Source of the DNA: Dendrophyllia cribrosa
Taxonomy: Eukaryota > Cnidaria > Anthozoa > Scleractinia > Dendrophylliidae
Length of the DNA stretch: 64,000 bases
Reading direction: 5' to 3'
Assembly: GCA_024195265.1 (NCBI GenBank)
Contig: JAJLRJ010000009.1
Coordinates: 34,387,637 to 34,451,636, forward strand
Shown here: piece by piece, positions 11,640 to 21,732 of the stretch
How positions within the stretch are numbered: the first letter of the stretch is position 1
Layout of the letters: every line of letters starts with the position of its first letter
Notes under the pieces: model-generated
What the model was told of the DNA's origin: nothing
Seen by the model: the letters and a program-made list of their open reading frames with translations, nothing else
Database searches by the model: none
Position numbers and translations under genes: made by a program

Positions 11640-11773
11640 TGAATGGTAGGCAGATGAGTTATGGAACGTTTATTAAAGTCCTGGAAGAGTGAATTGTGCA
11701 TTCGTTTGAAATTCAGTTAAATTCAACTGAAATCTAGTCGTCCTAATAAAATAATTGCGATCTACCATTAAAG

Positions 11774-13198
11774 GGACATTGCCCCGGCTGAAATATCGTG
11801 TTTTCATGATTATGGCCGCGAGCTTCCTTTAAGCTTACTTATCTTGACATCGGAATTGAAGAAACCATCGCCAAAAATGATAGCAGCAAAGAAATATAAA
11901 CTAAACAGAAGAAATAACGGCTAGAAAGGTCAAAACTTCACAAGAATGGCAAGTTTGATTTCTTGACCGCCTGTCAATAACTTAAATTTCATGAACTGAA
12001 ATCCATTTCAATCCTTGCAATCCCGGGGCCGTATTCACGAAAGCATCCTAAGTCCAAAGAGCCTCCTAAGATATAACTTAGGAGATAACTGGTATTCACG
12101 AAGACCTCCTATTTTAAGACATGTCTTATTTTTTCTCCTAAACTTAGGACCTACTATATTTTTAAGACATGTCTTGACTGGTATTCGCGAAGACCTCTTA
12201 ACTTAAGATTCGTCTCAATTTTTCTCCTAAACTTAGGAGGTCAAAATTGACCTCCTAACTCATTAAAACATGTCTTGACGGGGGCTAAATGCGATTGTTG
12301 ACGAGTTTTACGTCAATTTTCAAAGTGATTATTGTGTATCACAATAGCTACCGATTAGATAAACATTTTAAAGCAATATAATGCTTTAAAAAAGCAAGTT
12401 GCATCTTCAAATTCGCGTGTGTAAACTAGCGGCGATTTCAGTGCGATTTGGGTGCGATTTGTCGCGCGATGTCGCAGAACCTGGCGGCGATTTTTGGGAA
12501 ATCACAGCAAATCAAACAAATATCGCACTCGAATCGCACAGGAAGTCGCCGCTAGTTTACACTTGCAACAAAAGTTGCATTGGAGAGCGTGACAAAAATC
12601 GCATCAAAACTCGCATGTGTAAACGGGCCTTTATATTTCCGTTTTTCGTGAAAATAAGCCCTTGCTTGTACAAGAAATATCGAAGAAGATCCTATTAAAA
12701 CGATGATGGATTTGTTTGTTACTTTCGCTACTGACCATGAACGAAGATATTATCAGTTTTGCTATCTTAAATTCGAGAAGAAATAAAGGTTATTGTATTG
12801 TTTCATTGTAACAACAATTAACACATTACAAAATACTAGTCATTCATGTAATTTTCATAACTTATTATTCATAAGAGCGCGCCATATATAAACTATCTCT
12901 GATTGGTTTACTTTTACAAATCGATAACTGCCCGCGACCATTAAACTTAGGAGACTGCTAAGTGAAGCTCCTAAATTTTCTCTTAAGTTATATCTTGAGA
13001 TATATCTTAGGTAGGATTTCGTGAATACGGCCCCAGCACTTTATCTCCAAGCTACTGTTTTTGTTTTGCTTTATAGAATCTTTTTATCCAACTAAGTTGT
13101 ATATTTGGTGGAATTTGGCGATATAACTTGAAAATAAGGTGAGCGAAATTTTACTATTTCGGCGGGACAGTGTCGGGGCATTGTCGTGACAGTGTCCC
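11774..13198. mobile_element. AGGGACA MITE carrying a second MITE
   Basis: The left border is TTAA + AGGGACATTGCC and the right border is GTCCCT + TTAA. The flanks of F, G and H have a single TTAA at this point (for example CGATTAAG near 52262), so an empty site exists within the window. Related elements lie downstream of copies B, C and D. The interior is interrupted at 12025-13034. Confidence 0.6.
12025..13034. mobile_element. MITE with GGGGCCGTATTCACGAAA ends
   Basis: The first 18 bases, GGGGCCGTATTCACGAAA, are perfectly inverted at 13017-13034. Just inside the ends, variants of a TTAGGAGGTC / CCTCCTAA motif recur, and the phrase GGTATTCACGAAGACCTC repeats about 88 bp further on in altered form. 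It splits the AGGGACA MITE. It is about 1 kb long with no transposase frame. I could not define a target duplication. Confidence 0.65.
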
Positions 13199-13452
13199 TT
13201 TAAGCCAACTGAAGCCAATCAACTCAGTAAAGCACAACTAACAATAATAACTGTATTTCAAACCGTCTTTGCATAAAAAATTCAATGATTGGCCTACAAG
13301 GACTTTGGTTGCCCAGGATTGTAAACTAGTTATATATAGGTATAGGTATAGGTTATATATATATATATAGGTAATCTTTCACAAGCACCAATATAAAAAA
13401 GCGCAGTCTCCATGAATAAATATATACTATCACAAATGAAGACAAATTGTAA

Positions 13453-13507
13453 ATTTTGTCAATACCTATATTTCGGCTGCATTCAACAGCCTTCATCAGG
13501 GTAAAAT
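13453..13507 (-). ncRNA. Hammerhead ribozyme-like motif, left inverted arm
   Basis: The same core lies on the minus strand: TCATCAG at 13493-13499 (CTGATGA inverted) and TTTC at 13471-13474 (GAAA inverted). It is the mirror copy of the motif in the right arm. Confidence 0.55.
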
Positions 13508-13716
13508 GGTCGTTACAAAAGCACGCGCCATAATACTTTTAAAACTGTCGAATATAACAATTGCGAGCACGGACAAATCAAAAATCTAGACCACGCGCTT
13601 AATCACGCGCGCGCAACAATAAACAATCCCGGACGTACGCACGCGCTAATAAACTAATATTGTTACGTGCGTCTGGAGCGCTTGTTTTGACCAAAGAAAA
13701 AATCATTGTCATTGAG

Positions 13717-14753
13717 ACAAATTTACATCGAAATGGTCAACGAGTGAAATCGAATTTTTAGACGTTAAAGTCATAAACGAGTCGGGAGATTTACAAACGG
13801 ATGTATTTGTTAAACCCACAGATAGCCACCAATATTTGCATTATAGTTCATGCCATCCTAACGCATGCAAGAAAGGCATACCTTACGCACAGGCTTTACG
13901 ACTGCGGAGGATTTGTTCGAAACTTTGCTTTTTTGAAAGAAGAGCAAGTGATCTGAGTGAGTTTTTAGTCGCAAGAGGATACAAGAAAAACTTTGTGGAG
14001 AGTCAAATTAGAAGGGCTAGAAATATGTCAAGAAAAGAAGCTTTGGAGGACAAACAGCGTGAACAAATTCAAAAAATACCTTTTGTTGTGACATACCATC
14101 CTGGCTTACCGAATATTGGTGGAATACTAAGAGAGCTGCACCCAATATTGGAGTCATCAGATCGATGCAGCAGAGCCATTAGGAATATCCCCATGGTAGC
14201 ATTTAGAAAACCTAAAAGTTTGGCGGATTATCTGGTCCACGCAAAGTTAAACAGAAACCCGAGAGAGCGTTTACAACGAGGGGTAAGCAAGTGCGGGTCG
14301 AGGAGATGTGATGTGTGTGGTTACATGGACGTGAAAGATTTTTTTGTTTCCACTGCCACTGGTAAAAGATATTCCATTAATTATAGCCTTAATTGTAATT
14401 CGTGTAATGTGGTGTATCTGATAACATGCAAGATCTGTGGACTTCAATATGTAGGATCTACCACGACTAAGTTTCGACTTAGATTTAATAACCACAAGTC
14501 GAGAATCAGACGCCATCAAAAACTTGAACAAGTAAATCGCGAGAAGGATGACTTGTTTTATAAGCATCTGTGGAGTGAGGGGCATAACGGATTGACGGAT
14601 GTGAGGATTCAGATAATAGACAGGGTGAATGGAGAGAGAGAATTGAGGGAAAAGGAGGGACAATGGGCGTATAAGCTGAACACTTTGAGCCCGTATGGTC
14701 TCAATGACAATGATTTTTTCTTTGGTCAAAACAAGCGCTCCAGACGCACGTAA
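13717..14753 (+). pseudogene. Penelope-like RT C-terminus plus GIY-YIG endonuclease, 5' truncated
   Basis: The frame is open from the inverted-repeat junction. It starts with KWSTSEIEFLDVKV and FVKPTDSHQYLHYSSCHP, typical of the C-terminal end of PLE reverse transcriptases. A linker rich in basic residues follows, then a Cys cluster (CGSRRCDVCGY), then the GIY-YIG nuclease domain: VVYLITCKICGLQYVGST with the Arg of KFRLRFNNHKS and the Glu region ELREKEGQWAYKLNT. The catalytic palm of the reverse transcriptase is missing, so this copy cannot transpose by itself. The nuclease part has no visible break. Translation would have to start from a non-ATG codon or upstream sequence. Confidence 0.85.
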
Positions 14754-14908
14754 CAATATTAGTTTATTAGCGCGTGCGTACGTCCGGGATTGTTTATTGT
14801 TGCGCGCGCGTGATTAAGCGCGTGGTCTAGATTTTTGATTTGTCCGTGCTCGCAATTGTTATATTCGACAGTTTTAAAAGTATTATGGCGCGTGCTTTTG
14901 TAACGACC

Positions 14909-14965
14909 ATTTTACCCTGATGAAGGCTGTTGAATGCAGCCGAAATATAGGTATTGACAAAATTT
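14909..14965 (+). ncRNA. Hammerhead ribozyme-like motif, right arm of the Penelope-like element
   Basis: The core CTGATGA (14917-14923) is followed by stem II, GGCTG/CAGCC with a 6-base loop, and then GAAA (14942-14945). Next comes a short stem III (ATA/TAT with loop TAGG) and a U before the putative cleavage point. ATTTTA upstream pairs with the AAAAT downstream across a small internal loop to give stem I. Such motifs are known from PLE terminal repeats. Activity is not shown by sequence. Confidence 0.6.
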
Positions 14966-15044
14966 ACAATTTGTCTTCATTTGTGATAGTATATATATAT
15001 AGGTATATATACTGATTTTCAAAAACGTAGCTATTTGAAAAAAA

Positions 15045-15081
<37 letters not shown>

Positions 15082-15207
15082 GTATTTTATATATATTTAT
15101 AAAATGCTCAAGGAAATGCGCGCGCTATGATTGGTTAAACCGAGTTCATTATAACTCGATAAAGCACGCGCGTGACGTAAGGTTGATTATAACCGTTTTT
15201 ATTTTAT

Positions 15208-15396
15208 AAAAGAAATAAAAAAAACTTGTTCCTCGTGCATTGTTGAGTTATATAAGCACTTAGGAATTTTTAAGAACACTCGAGAAGTGCGAGAAGCACT
15301 CGCCTTTGGCTCGTGCTTCTCTGCACTTCTCTCGTGTTCTTAAAAATCCCGCGTGCTTATATAACTCAATAATGCACTCGGCGCGTTTTTTATTTC

Positions 15397-15399
<3 letters not shown>
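15208..15399. repeat. Fold-back element, arms of about 90 bp
   Basis: AAAGAAATAAA to GAGAAGCAC (15208-15299) is the imperfect inverse of GTGCTTCTC to TTTATTTCTTT (15312-15399), with a loop of about 12 bases. It contains GAGTTATATAAGCAC and its inverse GTGCTTATATAACTC. TA microsatellites lie on each side (15050-15075 and 15402-15431). Confidence 0.75.
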
Positions 15400-15430
<31 letters not shown>

Positions 15431-15432
<2 letters not shown>

Positions 15433-15480
15433 TTTTGTATTCCCATCAAAAACGTCACCTAATAGATGGGAATACAAAAG
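15431..15480. repeat. Small inverted repeat in TA-rich DNA
   Basis: CTTTTGTATTCCCATC and GATGGGAATACAAAAG enclose about 18 bases. It is probably a minimal MITE between TA runs. Confidence 0.7.
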
Positions 15481-15934
15481 GTATATGTAGTTATATATAT
15501 TTCTGAAACGTCAACCTTTTTGAAAACGAGTGTATAGGTATAGGTATATATAGTTATATATAGGTAGATAAGAACAATGCAAATATAAATTACACAATAA
15601 AAGATTTTTAAATATAAAACGTCAACTTGACGGCGCGAGGGAAAAAAGATTTCTTTTGTCTTTTTTGCCAGCGCCAGAGAGGGAGGCTTGGTCTATGAAA
15701 ATATCTTGTCTTCAGGTTGTAGTATGCGCTGCTTTAAATGGGTAAACGTTTTTCACATGGACGTGAGTTATATTAAAGTATTCAAAGTATAACGCTTAGT
15801 TGCAATAGACAGTCTATTTTCAAGAGTCTTTAATGTGAGTTAGTTGACTGCCTAGGTATAACGCGGTCAATTTGAGGGACGGGGACACACTGAGGGGAAG
15901 GAAGTGCCCTTTGTCGACTTTGCGTAGCTTCTTC

Positions 15935-17583
15935 TCAAGTAAACGGCATTTTGCAGGACTGATTGAAGGATTCCTCAAACCGACCATGTACTATTATTAA
16001 AAGGTTACCACTTGCCCATACAGCTAATGGTACCGCATTTACAATCGCTATTAAAATGTGTCTTTTCCATCGTCTTCTCCAAACAGCCATGACAGCCATA
16101 TTCTGATAACGAGTTTCGATCGCTAGAGACACGCTGGTGAAAAACCACTCAATCACCAACTGAACTGAAGTTTAAATCGCATATGATTGCACTAAATTTA
16201 ACAGGGACTTGTCTTGTAAGTAAATAAATTGGTACAAGTATAGGTAGCCATTAACAGACACTATAGCAGTTGATTCAAATAACATGCTCATGATAGCAAT
16301 ATCAGCCATTAGTCTCTCACGCCGAGGAGTACGAAAACTTCCCCATGGGGCTGATTCTCTTTTCCAAAGGCGATGGCAAATGTGATCAATTACGACCATG
16401 GTGCTTCGTTCTATGACTTCTGCAGCGCCGTGAATTATTCCAAGAATAGCCATGAATTTCAGACTGCCAAGATCCGCTTGCAAGATCCGAAACATAACTG
16501 CTGAGCCAAAATACGTCGGCGCTAGTAATACACATGAATATCCCGGATGGGCGATGTTGTATAACCTCTGAACACAAATTCGCGAGATTACTTTAACAAA
16601 GACTCCCATGAGAGGAGCGAAGAGTGCGATAAACAATTTATCTTCATTGTCTTGTTTGTTATACGCCGGGTAAATAAAATAAGCTATCTGACTAGCAGCT
16701 AAAAGAGGTAAAAATGTCGGTGTTATCATTTGAAAAAAGGAAACCAGTTTCTGTCTTCTTGAACGTGCGTATAAGTGACTCGTTATAAGATAGACTTGTA
16801 ACATACGCTGACAAGAAACAAGACATTTGGCGGAACACTATGTAATAAAATTTTGGAAGGACTCTTCTGTACCGCAAAACTCAGGTCGGAGTTAGATTTC
16901 GTTAACACCTGTAGAACAACTACACGATAAAGTGCATCTAAACAATAAACAAGACAACAAACCAGAAACAGTTTTCTCTTCACTCCGATCAGCTGAAATG
17001 GGCGAAATAGCAAAAGGATACTTGTAAAGTACCAGATGTAAACAAAAGCGTCAAGTGTCACAACTGAAATTGTTCTCAACCATTGCACTTGGATTGGAAT
17101 TCTCTGTGTTGAGTATTCACAGTTGAACATAGTCTTATAACAGAGATATGAGATCAACATGTATACTGTATCAACCAAGAGAGCGGTTAAAAGCGAAATC
17201 AAAGCTCCAAAGTACATTGATTTATAAACGGTATGGAAAACGGATGGTCTATGTCGCTTCCAAGCCATGGCTCTGCTTTCTTCATTTTGCAGTTCTTCCT
17301 GTGTTTCTTAGTTCTCCTCTGTTGAGCAGGCGTCAATAATCCTTACATTAAGACGCCTAGATGCTTGATAGTTCCAACTTGTGGCTTCTCTGTCGCTGTA
17401 TTCTTGGTAAATGAGCTCACCAACAGGGTGATAATTCCATTCTCGGCCTGTGCTTTGTAGAGGATTGTAGCCAAAAGACTCTGCCGTAAATTCAGGTTCT
17501 TCTGGGTTGTAATGCTCTGTTACGCCTCGAGTAAAACTGAACACGATGTGACCAAACACTTCTATCAGTGTACTGCTACTCAT
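15935..17583 (-). pseudogene. Copy A: multi-pass membrane protein family, broken
   Basis: It aligns over its full length with the intact copies. The start (MSSSTLIEVFGH) is at 17583 and the end (QSCKMPFT then TGA) is at 15935. Three lesions are visible. A GAA codon in the acidic ENEET stretch has become TAA (17308-17310). A single T is missing near 16801, in the segment that reads VCLQVYL in F and G. A CAA codon after QSYAI has become TAA (16172-16174). The C-terminus FEESFNQSCKMPFT places it with F, G and H. Divergence from F is spread through the gene, unlike the near identity of F with G. It faces copy B head to head. Sequencing error could explain one lesion but hardly all three. Confidence 0.9.
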
Positions 17584-17788
17584 TTTCACTTTAAATTGTG
17601 ACAGTGTTTGACTCAGAAAGTTTAAACCTGTGATTGATTGCCCGTAGGAAAGCTTGTCTGACACCACTTTTAAAGAGCAGCTTGATTCTCTGCGACGTTC
17701 CGTATGCGCAGAAAGTAAAACTTATTCCTGGTTTCGATTCAGCTGAATTACGGGAATAACAATCCTCACTCAGTGCACGCGCTTCACT

Positions 17789-17806
17789 GACTTCACTGGG
17801 CAAGCA
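17789..17806. promoter_or_regulatory. Degenerate upstream palindrome of copy A
   Basis: GACTTCACTGGGCAAGCA, about 215 bp upstream of the start of copy A, corresponds to the TGCTTCACTGGCCAAGCA site upstream of F. It has lost part of the symmetry. Confidence 0.35.
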
Positions 17807-17879
17807 AACGTTTCGAAAGAGTTATTTTTGGGTTACTACAGTGTAGTTAGTAAGAGCTCTGTTAATAAACCTCGTGTGC

Positions 17880-17960
17880 CCAAACATCTCTATCGATGTA
17901 CTGCTAGTCAGTTTCAGTCCGATCCTTGATAATGTTTGACAGAAATTTTGAAACTGTATC
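17880..17960 (-). pseudogene. Relic of a membrane-protein gene 5' end upstream of copy A
   Basis: CCAAACATCTCTATCGATGT and the following GTCAGTTTCAG and GATAATGTTTGACAG match, with substitutions, the start region of the minus-strand copies, including the codons for the first residues and the leader. The start codon position is altered. No further coding sequence is left. A similar relic lies upstream of F. Confidence 0.4.
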
Positions 17961-18394
17961 CATTGAACATCACGTTTGACGCGGAGCAGCTCAAAACAGA
18001 AACGATGATCAAATGATTAGAAAAGCTAATCTCAATGTTCTTGGTTTCGATTCGGCCGGAACTGAACAACTTCAGCAAATATCCCGCCAAGTAAATTGAC
18101 ATTTAATTTCCATGATATGCTGCAGTTGCTGGTTGAGTAACACCCGGTGGGGAGGGGGGGGGGGGAAGGGGGGGGGGAGCGGGGGAGGGGGGATACAAAA
18201 AAGGCCTGGGACCGAGAAACGATGTTCTCACAACTTGCAAAGTAGTCCACGGCTCACTGGAAGAGCATTTTTTAATAAAGTGATCCCGTGTTTTTAAATA
18301 AAGATGATGATGAAAGCGATCTTCCTGGTCAGCGGCGTTTTTTTGAGCGGGCTCTCTTTTTGCGCGGTGAATTTGATAGACGGCCTGTGTTCAG

Positions 18395-19190
18395 GTGTTT
18401 TTAAAAGTTAAAAAGATGGCGATCTCTGTTAAATCTGTGTTTGTTGGCCTTTTTGTTGGTGCTATTATATTATCGCGAAGTGAAGTTGAGAAAACGTTCA
18501 GAGATGATGACTTGTTCCCTAATGGCTCAGTAGATTCCCGTCGAGGCACAAATCACAACACGTACAAATTACAGATACGAGTTGAACGCATAGCCAGTTT
18601 GCTCGATAATTCGTTTATTCACGGGAGCCCAAATATGTCAAGTTGTTGTCGATGTACCGTAGGATACCCGAGTTTTGGGATTCAGACGATAATCAGTTTT
18701 ATTTATTCGCCTCAGGACCTTTATCTGTTGCCGATAAAATGCGGGTTCAGTGGCTCACGACAAACATCGCCTCTTCAACCGACCAGTCAATTTCACGATT
18801 CAACACAATATCTACTGGGAACGTGTTCTTCTCGCCGAAACACGAAAAACTGCTTTTGCAAACTTTCCTGTATATCAGCGCGATGTTTTGGGTTGGGGAG
18901 ATCTGAAGAAAAGTAAATTGAAAAAACATGTTATTAAAAAAATATTTCATTCGACCCGCAAAAACTGCTACTTTCCATTGTATTCAACGTCGGCTGCGAT
19001 CCTTCTAGCTGGGAATGTGCAGTTTCTCCTGGAACTGATTATAACATCAAATACCGGAACAAGTATTTTTCCAAGCCTGTCTGTCATCTTGGTGACTCTA
19101 ACTCCAGCGATTGAAAGGGTACACCATGATACACCTGCCAACTATTTCGTGAACTGCGTATGTTCAGCTTGCACAGGGACGTCCGTGAAG
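18395..19190 (+). pseudogene. Broken gene of unknown family between copies A and B
   Basis: Three overlapping frames read as one protein if frameshifts are allowed. The first begins MAISVKSVFVGLFVGAI, a possible signal anchor, and runs to about 18630. The second reads YRRIPEFWDSDDNQFYLFAS (from about 18650). The third reads HDKHRLFNRPVNFTIQHN and VYQRDVLGWGDLKK (about 18752-18950). Residue composition and the way the frames dovetail indicate a decayed coding sequence rather than chance. The single hydrophobic N-terminus suggests a secreted or type II membrane protein. I cannot name the family. It has no similarity to the neighbouring membrane-protein genes. Confidence 0.45.
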
Positions 19191-19419
19191 AAATAAATTT
19201 TCCAAATTGAAGGGGTTCTAATGAAAAAAAAATCGTTGAATAAACTAAAGAGAAGCCACCGAAATCGCACTCGCATCGGCCGCCATGTTTTTTGTTTTGT
19301 TTGCACTTCGGGATTGACAATCTTTGCTCGTGCGCAGAACACGAATCCGCTGACTGATGCCTCCATGATTGCTTTGCAAGTTGCGGAGGTGAGAACATCG
19401 TTTGGATTTCACTTCGTAA

Positions 19420-19890
19420 CTTCAAGAACATTAAGGCTATTACAATGAAACCTAGAGGGTACATAGTACGTCCAAAACTGTCTCCTTTGCGGTCCGCACA
19501 ATGGAACGATGACGTCATATGACGTAGTTATTAGGTAATTAGTTATACGGCCGCCATCTTGGATCCGCCATATTGGATTTCTGAATTTTTTTAAAACCTC
19601 TTAAAAACCGTCCAAATTGACGCAAAATTAATTAAAACCAATAAATAAACGCTAAATGACATAAAAATGCAAAAGTTATACCAATAAACATTGTTTTACT
19701 TCATTCAAAGGTATAAATATGCAAATTTCCAAAAACACGGCTGTAAAAATCTTGTTGCCATGGAAACGTCAAGTCGCGTGATCAAAAAATGGTCATATGA
19801 AATTGTTGCCAGATAAATGTTAGGAAAAGTCACAAAGTTCGATGGCGTTTCAATACATGTTAAAGAAGTTATGAATGTTGAAAGTTAGCG
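19420..19890. repeat. Dispersed repeat related to 10737-11220
   Basis: ACTTCAAGAACATTAAGGCT onward matches the interior of the MITE at 10663-11275 for about 470 bp with scattered differences, including GGTCCGCACAATGGAACGAT. The MITE ends themselves are not present here. The open frames inside are repeated by descent, not genes. Confidence 0.75.
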
Positions 19891-19916
19891 CGGGCTAAGT
19901 TAGCTTAAGAAACGTT

Positions 19917-19934
19917 TGCTTGACCAGTCAAGCA
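19917..19934. promoter_or_regulatory. Upstream palindrome TGCTTGACCAGTCAAGCA, copy B
   Basis: A perfect 18-bp palindrome about 150 bp upstream of the start of copy B. The same 18 bases occur upstream of C, D, F, G and H. It may be a binding site for a dimeric protein. It is followed by AGCAGCGAGTGATGTCAG, shared with copy C. Confidence 0.5.
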
Positions 19935-20019
19935 AGCAGCGAGTGATGTCAGAAAAGTGAAAGTTAATTGTGGAGGTTTGAAACGAATCATTTTCTGCTC
20001 ATCGCGGATATTTCAGTTG

Positions 20020-20085
20020 CTACTATAATACAAGTGTTGAGGTGTGAGGTTCGTCACATTTATTTACTAGTTTGCCGAACTGAAA
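20020..20085 (+). promoter_or_regulatory. Proximal promoter and leader of copy B
   Basis: CTACTATAATACAAGT (TATA-like) is followed by GGTGTGAGGTTCGTCAC, TTTATTTACTAGTTTGCCG and then AACTGAAA before ATG. The same block precedes C (29185-29249) and, from ATAATACAAG on, D (37790-37849). Conservation here suggests a core promoter and 5' untranslated leader. Confidence 0.5.
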
Positions 20086-21732
20086 ATGGGCAGCAGTGGT
20101 AGATTGATAGAGGTGTTTGGTCACATCGTGTTCAGTTTTACTCGAGGCGTAACAGAGCATTTAAACTCAGAAGAACCTGATTTCACTTCAGAATCTTTTG
20201 GCTACAATCCTCTACAAAACACTGGTCGAGAATGGAATTGTCACCCTGTTGATGAGCTCATTTACCAAGAATACAGCGACAGAGAAGCTACGAGCTCGAA
20301 CTATCTAGCGTCTAGTCGTCTTAATTTAAGGATTATTGACGCCTGCTCAACAGAGGAGAACGAAGAAACACAGGAAGAACAGAATAGTGAAGCTAGCAGA
20401 GCCATGGCTTGGAAGCGATTTAGACCATCCGCTTTCCATACAATCTGTAAATCAATGTACTTTGGAGCTTTGATTTCGCTTTTAACCGCTCTCTTCATTG
20501 GTACAGTGTACATGTTGATCTCTTATCTCTGTTATAAGACGATGCACAACTGTGAATACTCAACCCAGACAATTCCATTCCAAGTGCAATGGTTGAGAAC
20601 AATTTCAGAAGTAATACTCACCGCTTTTGTTTACATCTGGTACTTTACAACTATCCTGTTGCTATTTCGCCCATTTCAGCTAATGGGAGTGAAGAGAACA
20701 CTATTTCTGCTTTGTTGTCTTGTTTATTGTTTAGATGGCATTTATCGTGTAGTTGTTCTACAGACGCTAACGAAATCTAATTTCAAACTTGTTGCGCTAC
20801 AAAAAACTCCTTCCAATGTTTTATTATATAGTGTGCCGAATATCTTGTTTCTTGTCAATTTATGCTTGCAAGTCTATTTTATAACGAATCACTTCGGCGC
20901 ATGCTCGAGAAGACGAAAGCTGTCTTTATACCTTTTAATGATGGTACCAACATGTTTACCTATCATCGTTGGTACTGTGGCAGCCTATCATCTTTATCCA
21001 GCGTATAACAAACAAAACAATGAAGGTAAACTGTTATTCGCACTCTTCGCTCCTCTCATTGGAGTCTTTGTTAAAGTAATCTCGCGAATTTGTGTTCAGC
21101 GGTTATACAACATCACACATCCGGGATATTCGTGTGTATTACTAGCGCCGTGGTATTTTAGTTCAGCGGTTATGTTTCGGGTTTTACAAGCAGATCTTGC
21201 CAGTCTGGAATTCATGGTTATTCTTGGAATAATTCACGGCGCTGCGGAAGTCATAGAACGAAGCACCATGGTCGTAATTGATCACATTTTCCATCGGCTT
21301 TGGAAAAGAGCATCAGCTCCATGGGGAAGTTTTCGTACTCCTCGGCGTGAGAGACTAATGGCTGATATTGCTATCATGAGCATGTTATTTGAATCAACTG
21401 CTATAGTGTCTGTCAATGGCTACCTTTACTTGTACCAATTTGTTTACTTACAAGACAAGTCGATGTTAAATTTATTGCAATCATATGCGATCCAAACTTC
21501 AGTTCAGCTGGTGATTGAGTGGTTTTTCACCAGCGTGTCTCTAGCGATCGAAACTCGTTATCAGAATATGGCTGTCATGGCTGTTTGGAGAAGACGATGG
21601 AAAAGACACATTTTAATAGCGATTGTAAATGCGGTACCATTAGCTATATGGGCAAGCGGTAACCTTTTAGTAATCGTACATGGGCGGTTTCAAGATTCGT
21701 TAAGTCATCCTTGCCAAATGCCGTTTACCTGA
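20086..21732 (+). CDS. Copy B: intact multi-pass membrane protein, 548 aa, unknown function
   Basis: A single uninterrupted exon. The N-terminal 120 residues are polar and probably cytoplasmic (LIEVFGHIVFSFTRGVTEH; an acidic ENEETQEEQ stretch). About 11 hydrophobic segments follow, near residues 126-148, 175-197, 204-226, 249-268, 282-303, 316-334, 348-367, 374-393, 428-453, 470-489 and 507-531. The segment around 413-450 (WGSFRTPRRERLMADIAIM) is almost unchanged in all copies, as are WKRFRPSAFHT before the first membrane segment and the end QMPFT. I recognise no transporter or receptor signature, and the count does not suit a 7-helix receptor. The start is chosen because the leader and first residues are conserved. 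It heads the plus-strand subfamily (B, C, D; C-terminus FQDSLSxPCQMPFT). Confidence 0.88.
   Translation: MGSSGRLIEVFGHIVFSFTRGVTEHLNSEEPDFTSESFGYNPLQNTGREWNCHPVDELIYQEYSDREATSSNYLASSRLNLRIIDACSTEENEETQEEQNSEASRAMAWKRFRPSAFHTICKSMYFGALISLLTALFIGTVYMLISYLCYKTMHNCEYSTQTIPFQVQWLRTISEVILTAFVYIWYFTTILLLFRPFQLMGVKRTLFLLCCLVYCLDGIYRVVVLQTLTKSNFKLVALQKTPSNVLLYSVPNILFLVNLCLQVYFITNHFGACSRRRKLSLYLLMMVPTCLPIIVGTVAAYHLYPAYNKQNNEGKLLFALFAPLIGVFVKVISRICVQRLYNITHPGYSCVLLAPWYFSSAVMFRVLQADLASLEFMVILGIIHGAAEVIERSTMVVIDHIFHRLWKRASAPWGSFRTPRRERLMADIAIMSMLFESTAIVSVNGYLYLYQFVYLQDKSMLNLLQSYAIQTSVQLVIEWFFTSVSLAIETRYQNMAVMAVWRRRWKRHILIAIVNAVPLAIWASGNLLVIVHGRFQDSLSHPCQMPFT

Larger units (their letters stand above)
13420..14997 (+). 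mobile_element. Penelope-like element with about 300-bp inverted terminal copies
   Basis: The sequence 14698-14997 is present inverted at about 13420-13718, essentially without mismatch. Between them is the 3' part of a Penelope-like (PLE) coding region. Inverted terminal copies and 5' truncation are usual in PLEs. Each arm carries a hammerhead-ribozyme-like motif. The inverted arm also includes the last codons of the coding region. The element sits in a TATATAGG-rich tract in the 3' flank of copy A. Confidence 0.8.
11640..15934. other. 3' flank of gene copy A, split by nested insertions
   Basis: Pieces at 11640-11769, 13203-13340 and 15560-15934 line up in order with the 3' flanks of copies F, G and H (for example 52140-52300 and 56350-56560). 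Between the pieces lie a MITE that itself contains a second MITE, then a Penelope-like element with surrounding TA-rich sequence. Copy A is read from the other strand, so this is downstream of it. Confidence 0.65.

Noticed and set aside
14271..14756. 161-codon minus-strand frame opposite the GIY-YIG domain
   Set aside because: It is the reverse of a clear Penelope-like coding region and has no features of its own.
10603..19518. Matching frames starting MTSSFHCADRKGDSFGR near 10.8 kb and 19.5 kb
   Set aside because: They are on two copies of a dispersed repeat; the similarity is at DNA level and the frames diverge outside it.
20086..21732. Membrane-protein family as a 7-helix G-protein-coupled receptor
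   Set aside because: About 11 hydrophobic segments are present, and no DRY-like or NPxxY-like motif is seen at the expected places.
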